Assembly: GCA_020726505.1 (NCBI GenBank)
Contig: JAHLEZ010000001.1
Coordinates: 6,696,001 to 6,760,000, forward strand
Origin: Leptodontidium sp. MPI-SDFR-AT-0119
Taxonomy: Eukaryota; Ascomycota; Leotiomycetes; Helotiales; Leptodontidiaceae
Direction of reading: 5' to 3'
DNA: 64,000 nucleotides
A program made the translations under genes and the position numbers. Shown here one piece after another: positions 54,553-64,000 of this stretch. Positions within the stretch are counted from its first letter, which is position 1, and the number at the start of each line of letters is the position of its first letter. The notes under the pieces are model-generated. The model had not been told where the DNA came from and ran no database searches. It saw only the letters and a program-made list of their open reading frames with translations.

Positions 54553-55065
54553 ATGACCTCTCCAGTCCTCGATCCAGCACCTACGCGATGCCGCGTGGTG
54601 ATGGCGCCAAACCACTACATCAAAGACCAACCAACAGTCTTCCTCTCAGGCTCCATCGATGCACCACCAGCAACATGGCAATCGTTACTCACAGCCGCAC
54701 TCTCCCACCTCCCAGTCACAATCCTAAATCCACATCGCGCAGACTGGGACGCTACCTGGAGAGAAGAGATCGATTTCCCGCCATTCAACGAACAGGTCAA
54801 CTGGGAGCTCGACGCCATGGAAGCAGCTGATGTCGTCGCGGTGTTTTTCAACCCTACATCGCCAGCGCCTATCACGCTGATGGAGCTGGGGCTGTTTGCG
54901 AGGGGCAAGAAGATGGTCGTTGCGTGTCCAAAGGGCTATTGGAAGAGGGGGAATGTCCAGATTGTTTGTCAGAGGTTTGGGGTCGAGGTTGTTGATAATG
55001 TAGGAGAGCTGGCGGATCGGGTGGTGAAGTTGTTGGGGGAGTTGGGGGGAATGAAAGGTAGCTAG
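54553..55065 (+). CDS. Nucleoside 2-deoxyribosyltransferase-like protein
   Basis: An intronless 170-residue protein from the ATG at 54553. Family motifs are TVFLSGSIDAPPATWQ near residue 28, LNPHRADWDATWREEI with FNEQVNWELDAMEAADVV in the middle, and PITLMELGLFARGKKMVVAC. These match the Nuc_deoxyri_tr2-type family, a flavodoxin-like fold related to enzymes that swap bases on 2'-deoxyribonucleosides; the Glu in LMELG corresponds to the expected nucleophile. Fungal members are small, cytosolic and mostly uncharacterised. It is intact and normal in length. Confidence 0.82.
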   Translation: MTSPVLDPAPTRCRVVMAPNHYIKDQPTVFLSGSIDAPPATWQSLLTAALSHLPVTILNPHRADWDATWREEIDFPPFNEQVNWELDAMEAADVVAVFFNPTSPAPITLMELGLFARGKKMVVACPKGYWKRGNVQIVCQRFGVEVVDNVGELADRVVKLLGELGGMKGS

Positions 55066-55224
55066 GCGCGGGCTTTAGTGGGCTAGGTGCTCTGTTTCAG
55101 GGTGCCTTCGCTAAAATAGGGCCCGGAACAAACAAGTGAATAACGCCTTTACATATTTGCTTTGGCTACGTATTTATCAAGACAGACGAATACACGAAAG
55201 TATCTCGATATAGTTGTGGCTGCT

Positions 55225-55250
55225 GGGGGGGGGGGGGGGGGGGGGGGGGG
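55225..55250. repeat. Poly-G tract of 26 bases
   Basis: An uninterrupted run of 26 G. Similar shorter runs occur at 26628-26645 (18 G) and, as C, at 40261-40273. Length in such tracts is often unreliable in assemblies. Confidence 0.9.
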
Positions 55251-55333
55251 TTGACTCGGCATCTATGTACATGTTGTGCAAAATCATGAGGATATTGTTC
55301 TGTGAATGGAAACCCAGCTCCCTGTACTCCGGC

Positions 55334-55897
55334 TTAAATAATTGTGAGCACCTGCATCTCCCACCCAGCCATATGTTCTTCATACGCCGGCCCTTCAAGA
55401 AATCCCACTCTCTGATAAACGTCATGATCGTGGTCGGTCTTGGACAAGATAAGTCCCATCCACCGACTGGTCATATCCGCCAAGCCAAGTGACCACTTCG
55501 CAATCAAGATGCATGTCTCTGTTGTTCTTCCAAATATTCAGCGTCAAAGTAGTAACTGCAGGAAGATGATCGAAGGTCGAAATTGCTGTCTTGGGACAGT
55601 GCTTGAAGTACCAAGTGGCCAATGGTGAGTTCTCCAAAAAATGTCAGGTCCCGAGGGAGTGGACTCGACTGAAATTATGGCCGCAGTCTCCGGTGGACTC
55701 AGAGATGTCCTTACTCCCTTTATGGCTTGGTATTGAATGCCTCTTTTTGAAGATGCCCAACTCCACGAAGGGGCACAGAACCGAGAAGAGAGCCAGGAAG
55801 GGGTTACAGGCCCTTCAGCTCTCCACAGCAGTCCACGAAGCAAGTCGCGTTCCCATAACCCCGCATGATAATTCTCACCGGTGGTATAAAACATCCT
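55334..55897 (-). pseudogene. C-terminal remnant of a HET-domain gene
   Basis: The minus-strand frame at 55894-55544 reads ENYHAGLWERDLLRGLLWRA, RFCAPSWSWASSKRGIQYQ, matching the conserved post-HET block (YHAGLW...LLW...APSWSWAS) of fungal HET proteins. Further on, in another frame, GLILSKTDHDHDVYQRVGFL and an end at TAA 55334 match the family C-terminus. The HET domain itself, expected upstream near 56 kb, is absent: P5CR occupies that place. So this is a truncated, frameshifted relic. Confidence 0.72.
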
Positions 55898-56004
55898 TGC
55901 GATAGAAACAAATGCGACAAGGTTGTCGGCTATTGATATTCACTCTACTGATATCTGCTTCCGTCGTTACGAAAGCTCTCGAAGCTACATGATATCTTCA
56001 GGGG

Positions 56005-56933
56005 CTAGAATGCTGCCTTGCCCAACTCCTCTCCTCGATCTGCAGCCGCCTTCACGGCCTTGCTGACTATTTCCTCCAAGCTTGATTCCCGGAAGCTATT
56101 TAGAGCAGCCTCAGTTGTTCCTTTGGGACTAGTGACGTTGATACGTAGTTGTCCAGGAGACTCAGGGGATTCAACCAGCATTCTACCAGCACCAAGACAG
56201 GTTTGCTTAGCAAGTCGCTCGGCCTGATCTCGTGGCATTCCCAGGGCAATTGCACTAGAGACCATGTGCTCAACGAGGAGAAAGAAGTAAGCTGGTCCCG
56301 ATCCTGTCCAACTATGTCAGTTCTTGAATATAATTAGTGTATGTAATTGCATAAAAAACATACCTGAAAGTGCAGAGTAACAACATCGATCAACTCCTCC
56401 TTATCTACCCACTCTGAGACCTTCCCAAACCCTTCTAACATTGAAGTTACCAGCTTCTTCTCGTCCTCAGAGACTCTAGCACCAGCAAACGACCCCGAAG
56501 CACCCTCGCCCAGCAACGCAGGTGTGTTCGGCATCACGCGGACCACCTTAGGAGCTCGTCCATCAGCAATAGTAAACCATTGCGTCAAAGCGTCCAGAGG
56601 AATTCCAGCACAAATAGACACAATGAGTGGCAATTGCTGCTTTCCCGCCTCTCGCCACGAGGATGCTAGATCTTCACACACGCTCTTTGCGACCTGAGGC
56701 TTAACAGCTAAGACAAGGACGTTGGCATCTTGTGCAGCTTCGCTGTTGGACGTAGTGGTGCGCACGCCGAGTGTTTCTTCGACCTTCTTCCGAGTCCCTT
56801 CGAATGGGTCTGAGACGATGATGTTTTGCTTCGATGTGCTTCCCTTAGCGAGCAGCCCTCCGATGATCGCAGAGCCCATATTGCCCCCACCGATGAAGCA
56901 GAACTTGCAATCTTGAATCTGAGGAGTAGCCAT
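56005..56933 (-). CDS. Pyrroline-5-carboxylate reductase, reading frame apparently broken at the intron
   Basis: From ATG 56933: CFIGGGNMGSAIIGGLL (Rossmann NAD(P) site), LVLAVKPQV, VSICAGIPLDAL, VVRVMPNTPALLGEGASGSF, KVSEWVDKEELIDVVT. Exon 2 (56303-56005) has GSGPAYFFLLVEHMVSSAIA, LGAGRMLVES and LRINVTSPKGTTEAALNSF, all normal for P5CR, the last step of proline synthesis (P5C plus NAD(P)H to proline). The intron 56304-56363 has GTATGT and CAG. The universally kept TALSGSGPAY cannot be made: exon 1 ends ACTCTGCACTTTCAG where ACTGCACTTTCAG would fit, a 2-bp excess that puts exon 2 out of frame. Either a frameshift mutation or a sequence error; apart from this the gene looks normal. Confidence 0.8.
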
Positions 56934-59687
56934 CTTTGAATACGAGGCACAATTTGCATGTAAGAGGAGTGCCTTTGAAGAAGCAATATCGGTCTGAAAG
57001 CAGGTTCTGTTGGGGCGTGGTGATGAGGTGATGTACCTGGGTATTTCGACGCAAGTGGTGATATTTTTTTTTGGGGCAAAAATTAGTGTCTCACGTGATT
57101 AATTCTAACTTGAGCTTGAGCAGCTAAGGTGCGTTAGGTAAGGGCGAGAGGTGAACACGCTCATTGTTAGAGGCAAATTTAATGTGTAGAGGACGGTCAA
57201 GTTGGCGGTCAAAGACCGATAGTCTCTTTTAAATCTTCGGGAAGGAGTGATTAAGCAGCATGATAATATCTCGGCAATGAACTCGACCTGGCAGCTTCCT
57301 TGAAGGTACTCAAGTAGAGAAGGAAATATTCCATTCTAGAGTTAACACAATAGATGCCGAGTGATGCGGAGCCAGTAGCAACTTCAATACTCTAGCTTAA
57401 TGTTACAACATTGAATTCTTGGAGGATGGTGGGGTTCTTCTTCGTTTGCAGACTTGGTCTTGCCAAAGCGATTTCCTCTTTGAGCAGGCAAACCTCCCCT
57501 CGACCAAATTTGCAAGTAGGTCTTGTAGCAGAAAATACATTCTTTTTAACTATTTAATTTTCAAATCAGTAATGTTCCTCTTCACGAATATGATTGTAAT
57601 TCGGGAATTCCCTGGAAATTATTTCTATTGTGTTGGAACGGCAGAGGGGGCACGTGGAAAGAAAGGCCTTGACTTGATCAAGCATACAGCTAAATATCTA
57701 TTGGAGAGTCTGAAGGTTTGATAATTTTCTTGAGTAGAGGCTAGGATCAAACATCATGTGTCAAAGTACTGTGTGCCCTGGCGGTAACTCACCAACTTGC
57801 GCACAACAAAATCCAATGAGTACCAAGAAACAAAAGAGCGGTATTGTACAGTTAGATAGTGACACCATCTGCCATGGCATATTTACATACTAGGATCTAA
57901 ACTTTCCCACTGGTCAACGCATGCCGTCATGGCCTCCACCTCGGAAACTCGTCTCCCTACTCACATGGGGTAGATATGCTATAATAACAAAGATCGCATT
58001 TCATACATCGGCACTTATTTGCAAGCTCTTTTCTAACCCTTTGTTTATCAAGCGTTCAAAAATAATTTGAAGTGAAGTGGGCGACTTCGGACCTCCTCGA
58101 GGCGGGTTCAGCAGATGCTTTTCCTAATGAGGACGATCAAAGGGAGCGATACACTAGCACCCGCCAGTATAATCACCGATGCTTAAATACTGCTAGTCTG
58201 ATTTCGAATAATTACGAAATTCGTCCGCTTGGAATGTATCAGTCCAAACCTCAATTCCGATATTTTGCTACAAAAAGAGGCCTCCGTCCCTCCTCTCTCA
58301 ATTCCCACAAACCTACAGAGATTCCCCGAACATTTGCAGCAACCACAACTCTACGTCTAATATACTCATCTTAAAATTAAACGCAACAATACCGAACCCT
58401 CACTCGTGGCTACTGGCCGGCCAGAGGTTTATCTTCTCATTCCGCAACAGAGCAATCTGCTTTCACCTTCACCTTACCCCTATCAGGTCGCAACAATGGA
58501 TTCCAAAATTCTCTTCCCACTTAACGAACTGGAGCAATGAGAAATTATTTTTGGCTTCCGAACAAACGTTCCTCGAGATGTAGTTATCTTTTCGGTCGAC
58601 CTTGAAACAAATATGGATAATCCAATGCACAACAGATACAACCAGATCACCCAAATTAGGGTTTCCATACTGGACACCAGGAATCCCTCGGACCCATCAA
58701 ATAATCACCTAACAACAAACCATATCATTGTCTGTTGTGGCCATAAGAGATTTACCCATGAACGAGACAGATTCCACTTCGGCTGGCAGCTATCCGAAAA
58801 ATCGATCAAATTCTTTATCCAAGATTATGCAGTAAAAGGCTTGATCAACAATTCATGGTAGAATCCGAAGGGAAACTTTAGCAAAAGAGTCTCTATAGAG
58901 CTTGTCGACAGGCGATCTACTTTTACTGTTCAATTGCGGGAAGGCAACATAGGTCCTTGTAGTATCAGCGGTTCTCCCTTCACAATCGATGGGCTCGTAT
59001 CGGCCCAACAGTTGAGCGCACCCTTCGAAACAGCAAATCACCGGAAGCGGAAGAGGGTGGACCCAGCGGATGTTCTGTGCAGAAAGAGTCAGCGAGTAAA
59101 AGATTGAGGACTTACGATGTGAATGTGACGTGCGCATCTCGGATTCCGATCTCCGGTCGTCACTTAGTCAGAATGATCTTATACGGATATCAATGGACCA
59201 TTTAAGAGAATCAATTTTTTGAAGCAAGGATGTGAGTTTAGCCCCCCCGCAGCAGCAAGAACCACAACAGTATGACTGTGCGTACAGTCGCTTGCAAAAC
59301 TGGCACTCGACCGCGCCATTTCCCACTGCTTCGGAGGTTGTGGAGGGCTCTTACCTATCTAGGGGTAGTGGCGCACGGACCAGGGCGTTGAGCCTTTATT
59401 CTTAGCTGTAGCCTCATCCTATCTAGAGAATACAATAACGCATTCACGGTTCCAGAATATTGAGTTTCTTTGAGGTGGGACTACAGAACTATGCAGTATC
59501 GAGTCTAGCGCATTGCCCCGCCTCGATCGGGAACCATTACTAAGCAATGCATGAGTGATCACACATTAGGCATGGTTGAGCCTACCTTATTGCCACCAGC
59601 AGCTAAGATTCGCGCCTTCAGCCGCAAGAGAGACCACGCTTATCAAAGTATCCACTTGTCCATCTCTGTGTGCAAACTCTTTCCACT
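56934..59687. other. Gene-poor 2.75-kb region
   Basis: It contains the promoter of the P5CR gene and the upstream flank of the HET/ANK gene. Frames of 60-100 codons occur (57419-57721 +, 58072-58374 +, 58853-59137 -), but none has domain or splice support. AT-rich patches suggest decayed sequence. Confidence 0.45.
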
Positions 59688-62600
59688 ATGGTTCAGTATT
59701 GTTATTCTCGGCTTGCCCCAGGCGCTGATAATATTCGCTTGCTCCGGCTGATGCCACATGAAAACGAGAGCTCCGGATTAGAATGCGAACTCTTCGAGTA
59801 CCCTCTGCAAGATATGCGTCGAGGTACCCATCAATACGAAGCTTTGTCCTATACATGGGGCGGAGAAGAGAAGCCTTGTTCTATTCTTATCAAGGGACAA
59901 GACTTGGATGTTACAACAAACCTTCACGCAGCGCTATTGCGTCTTCGACATCGCTCACTAGCACGTATCTTGTGGGTAGATGCAATTTGCATCGACCAAG
60001 AACACTTAGAGGAGCGAGGTCAACAGGTCCGGCTGATGGCAATGATTTACAGCAAAGCATATTGCGTGATCGTTTGGCTCGAAGGGATGACAGATGATGT
60101 CAAAGGAGCACTCGAGTACATACAGTGTGCAGCTAACGAGGATCCCACACAGCTCTCGAACAGGAAAACGGGGGGAGACAGTAGTCTCAAACCTACTTCA
60201 GCGGCAATGGTTCCAGCGTATCTGGGTAAGAGATCAGATGCTGAACTAAAATGCCAGATAATATTAACTCTATGGATTTAGGTCCTTCAAGAGGTTGCTG
60301 CAGCCCGACATGTCATAGTAGTATGTGGTTCCACGGAGATTGACGGTTATGCGTTTTGCTTGGGACTGAAGGCAATGCGAAAGTCACAACAACTCTCATA
60401 TACAGCGCTTCCCGCGTTCCACAGTCTTCCTTCATTGACGGACCTGATTGAACGAGCTGGTCTCCGACCTAAACACACACCAAACTTGCTCCAACCATAC
60501 TCCTTAAGGATATGTTCTTTAGCCGAGCTGTTAGATATGTTCCGCAGTCGCCAAGCTTCTGATCCCCGCGACAAGGTGTACGCTTTACTTGGTATGAGCT
60601 CCGACGATCTTAGCACTGTCTTACAGACCGACTACAATATTTCCTGGGAAGAATTGTTCCAGAATCTTGTCAGGTTCGTTCTCGGTACAGGTGTATTCGT
60701 GAAAGCTATCGGCCCAAAGGCGGTAATCAGAGGCAAGGGCTGCATTCTTGGCCAAGTCTCCTCCGTAACCCAAGACGATAGACAAGTTGTGAACGTCAGG
60801 TTCAACAAAGGGATTTTGCACTTAGACGACAAGATCAAATGGAGCTTTCAGGCAACGGCCCAATCCATTCACGAGCGTGATATCGTCTGCATTTTATATG
60901 GAGCTTTAAAGCCTTCGATCATCAGGCTACGGAAGGATCGGTTTTCTATTGTCGCAATTGCAGCAACTCCTTTAGACGACAATAATGACTTAAGATGGCC
61001 AGAAATTTCCGAATCAATGAAACAATTTTCGCGGGAATTGTTACTCGTCTGGGACTGGGAGGACTCTCAAGGAAATTTGGAAAATCCAGAAGAATACAAG
61101 ACCTTGACAAAAGCATTTTGTCAAGCACGAGCATACTTAGAGGGAGAATCTGGGGATCACCTACATGAAGCAACTAAAGTATGGAACGATATAATGATAT
61201 TAGATGACTTAGGAGAGCATCAAAACGCAGACGACAGGATTCGGGAAGCAAGAGATAGCTATATGACGGCATTTAAGAAAGAAAATTCGCCTGGGATGCT
61301 TAGCGCAAACGGTCGAACACTGCTGTCATTTGTTGCTGCGGAAGGGCACGAAGATATTGTGAAGCTGTTGCTCGTAACAGCTCACCCAGACTCAAAGATA
61401 GGAAACTCGGTCAGACGCCGCTATACTGGGCTGCTCGGAACGGGCACGAGGCTGTCGTCAAGCTGCTGCTCGGGACTGGTAAGGTCGAGGCCGGCTTAAA
61501 GGATCGGTACAATCAGACACCGCTATCCTGGGCTGCTGAGAACGGGCACGAGGCTATCGTCAAGCTGCTGCTCGAGACTGGCAAGGTCGAGGCCGACTCG
61601 AAGGATTGGGTCGTTCGGACACCACTATCCTGGGCTGCTGAGAGCGGGCACGAGGCTGTCGTTAAGTTATTGCTCGAGACTGGCAAGGTCGAGGCCGACT
61701 CGAAGGATCAGTACGATCGGACACCGCTATCCTGGGCTGTTGAGAACGGGCACGAGGCTATCGTCAAGCTGCTGCTCGAGACTGGCAAGGTCGAGGCCGA
61801 CTCGAAGGATTGGGTCGTTCGGACACCACTATCCTGGGCTGCTGAGAGCGGGCACGAGGCTGTCGTTAAGTTACTGCTTAAGACTGGCAAGGTTGAGGCC
61901 GACTCGAAGGGTCAGTACGGTCAAACACCGCTATCCTGGGCTGCTCGGAACGGGCACGAGGCTGTCGTTAAGCTGCTACTCGAGACTGGCAAGGTCGAGG
62001 CCGACTCGAGGGATCAGTACAATCGGACATCACTATCCTGGGCTGCTGAGAACGGGCACGAGGCCATCGTTAAGTTGCTACTTAAGACTGGCAAGGTCGA
62101 GGCCGACTCGAAAGATAGGGACGATCAGACACCACTATCCTGGGCTGCTTGGAGCGGGCACGAGGCTATCGTTAAGCTATTACTTAAGACTGGCAAGGTC
62201 GAGGTCGACTTGAAGAATGGGGGTGGTCAAACACCACTATCTAGGGCTGCTGAGAACGGGCACGAGGCAACCGTTAAGCTGTTGCTCGAGACTGGCAAGG
62301 TCGAGGCCGACTCGAAGAATAAGGCCGATCGGACACCGCTATCTTGGGCTGCTCGGAACGGGCACGAGGCTACCGTCAAGCTGCTGCTCGAGACTGGCAA
62401 GGTTAAGGCCGACTCGAAGAATAAATACGACCGGACACCGCTATCCTGGGCTGCTCAGAACGGACACGAGGCTATCGTCAAGCTGCTGCTTGAGACTGGC
62501 AAGGCCGAGGCCGACTCGAAGAATAAGAACGATCAGACACCGCTATCTTGGGCTGCTCAGAACGGGCACGAGGCTATCGTCAAGCTACTGCTCGAGACTG

Positions 62601-62872
62601 GCAAGGTCAAGCCCGACTCGAAGGATCAGTACGGTCAAACACCGCTATTTAAGGCTGCTAAGAACGGGCATAAGGCTGTCGTTAAGCTACTACTCGAGAC
62701 TGGCAAGGTCGAGGCCGACTCGAAAGATGAGGCCGGTCGGACACCGCTATCCCGGGCTACTCAGAGGGGGCACAAGGCTGTCGTCAAGTTATTGCTCGAG
62801 ACTGGCAAGGTCGAGGCCACAGAGATGTCGAAACAAGTCAAAGCCCTCGTGGTTGATTCTGGCCAAGGCTGA
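59688..62872 (+). pseudogene. HET-domain / ankyrin-repeat incompatibility gene with two apparent frameshifts
   Basis: ATG 59688 opens a HET protein: YEALSYTWGGEEKPCSILI, ILWVDAICIDQEHLEERGQQ, VRLMAMIYSKAYCVIVWLEG. At a run of six G (60170-60175) the frame slips: five G would give GETVVSNLLQRQWFQRIW, which splices over a 56-bp intron (60226-60281, GTAAGA...TTTAG) into VLQEVAAARHV and VVVCGSTEIDGYAF. Exon 2 runs through the HET-associated region (DPRDKVYALLGM) to the first ankyrin unit. Near 61397 a G is missing from the recurrent AAGGAT, and the remaining ankyrins (to TGA 62870) are in the next frame. About 15 ankyrin repeats of 34 residues follow. The family triggers fungal incompatibility cell death, with repeats as the likely sensor. 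Two indels imply a pseudogene or sequence errors. Confidence 0.8.
61320..62830 (+). repeat. About fifteen tandem 102-bp ankyrin-coding units
   Basis: The consensus is TPLSWAAENGHEAIVKLLLE plus TGKVEADSKDxxxR. Most units share long identical DNA stretches. Units 3-4 and 5-6 form a duplicated two-unit block (both with a KDWVVRTPLSWAAESGHEAV unit). The first unit (61310-61400) and the last two are more diverged. Unequal recombination in the core is likely. Confidence 0.9.
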
Positions 62873-64000
62873 CAGTTAGAGGCGGGGTTCTCCTGGCGAG
62901 GCTAGCTAAATTCGATACCTAAGTATACTATTCAATTTAAATATCAAAACTAAGGCTTAGTTAAACCCGAGCTCGGCTTTTCCTTAATGTCACTGTTCTG
63001 AAATTATTTAACGACTTTGAAAGAGCTCTCATTTATGGAGCGAAGGCTAAGGTACCTACCTACCTCAAGAGTTATCGCTTCACCGGAGACGAATTTGGCT
63101 AGCCTCGTGGGTCTCCAGCTGGATGTGGAGGGGCAGGTGATCCACCCTTTGAGAAAAGGAGCACAAGACCAAAGCCATGTCTCCTGGTATCAACATCGTC
63201 TTGTTGAAGTGATCTTGTGAGATGTCACTGGGTTTGCAACCCTCAAAATGGGGCCTCAGAGATATCAATTTGTTAAAGCCTCGTCTACGGTTAGACCCAG
63301 GTCTTTATCTTCGTTTCAAGTTTAAACGACATGGAAAAGTCGTTATGTTACTGGATGTCTACCTGGAGATCCAAATCGAAGACTCATTTGCTAATTTGCT
63401 ACAACCATTACCTATGTAAGGAGGAGCTATCTATTTGGGGTCCATAACAAGCTCTTCTTTGAAAGATCAGGTCCTTCGCCGTCACGTCTTGCAGAGCATC
63501 GTTATGCATTTGGGGGTGATCTTTGAACCCCCAATTTCGAATCGAGATGGAATGTTTGAGGGCTTGAGACTTCCGAACTGTCTTCATATCACAGACCATG
63601 GCATCCTCCAAGGCTGAAATTGGAGGCTGGAATGTGCCGTGATTCAAAATCAACCGAAGGAAGCCAAACAGCCAGGATCTCTCGGAGTTCGGATCGATCT
63701 AGCTAGCATCGAAACCAGTGTGCTATCTACCAAGTAGGAGAGACTCTTTATTCTTGGGTCTGAATCCTGAATCTGTGCTTGGTGCACCAGTGATCAACGA
63801 GAACTGTGGTTGGTCAACTGGACTGATCCTGGCTGGGGGACGGATTGGAAATATCCTAGGACGCTCAGATTCGTGTTGTTCTGGCGAAGGTCTGGATCTT
63901 TCAACTCGAATCTTTCACACAATAATGCCACAATACGCCTCTTTGTCAAACGTGTCATTTTTGCTGGTCAAATCCAAAAACAACAGGATGCTTTGGACCT
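62873..64000. other. 3' flank of the HET/ANK gene
   Basis: No gene is supported. Short frames (63017-63220 +, 63222-63419 +, 63408-63653 -) lack domains or introns. The region runs to the window end. Confidence 0.45.

Noticed and set aside
55225..55250. Poly-G tract as a telomere or G-quadruplex regulatory site
   Set aside because: It is a plain homopolymer, not a telomeric repeat, and lies between ordinary genes; its length may be an assembly artefact.
57419..57721. 100-codon plus-strand ORF
   Set aside because: AT-rich, no recognised motif, surrounded by non-coding sequence.
61740..62879. Arg/Ser-rich repetitive frames overlapping the ankyrin array
   Set aside because: Same-strand shadow frames of the 102-bp ankyrin units; only the GHEAIVKLLLE frame gives a known fold.

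Overview
The window looks like nuclear DNA of a filamentous ascomycete. Genes carry short introns (43-100 bp) with GTRNGT-type donors, CTAAC/TACTAAT branch points and YAG acceptors. There are HET-domain allorecognition genes, a Zn(II)2Cys6 regulator, a PL9 pectate lyase, DUF3431, and Tad-type, hAT and LTR element debris. A plant-associated Leotiomycete-like fungus is the best guess, by inference only. No prokaryotic operon, tRNA, rRNA or CRISPR was recognised.

Layout. 0.7-4.7 kb (-): a HET/NB-ARC/TPR NLR-type gene, splice-consistent but cut by two in-frame amber codons. 6-13.3 kb: conserved genes: an O-fucosyltransferase-like type II membrane protein, an OTU2-type deubiquitinase, a dead TPMT-like methyltransferase, an SRPBCC protein and a secreted GH39-like hydrolase. 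15.3-21.1 kb: three secretory-pathway genes: a DUF3431 protein, a PLOD-type glycosyltransferase and a triose-phosphate/nucleotide-sugar transporter. 22.7-27.1 kb: a dead MFS transporter split by a 3.56 kb decayed hAT transposon, itself hit by a solo LTR. 29.2-35.8 kb: two codirectional kinase genes, one fusing a protein kinase to a HeLo-family-type pseudokinase, the other fusing a kinase to eleven TPRs. 36.2-38.2 kb: a transposon nest (LINE RNase H, PIF1/Helitron-type helicase, two solo LTRs). 40.5-42.9 kb: two poorly known genes, one a Ser/Thr-rich single-pass membrane protein. 43.4-50 kb: a gene graveyard: CmcJ-like fragment, NmrA/epimerase pseudogene and a divergent Zn2Cys6 factor pseudogene. 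50.4-57 kb: PL9 lyase, methyltransferase, small secreted-type protein, nucleoside-deoxyribosyltransferase-like protein, HET C-terminal remnant, and a pyrroline-5-carboxylate reductase with a frame break at its intron. 59.7-62.9 kb: a HET/ankyrin gene with two apparent frameshifts.

The main theme is fungal self/non-self recognition. Repeat-bearing genes (TPR, TPR, ANK) with near-identical 102-126 bp coding units sit at both ends and in the middle, separated by transposon debris. Many dead copies carry stops where homologues have Trp or Gln, as expected from RIP-like CpA to TpA mutation. The most novel-looking part is the kinase pair at 29-36 kb, where a kinase seems to occupy the place of the NB-ARC switch of an NLR.
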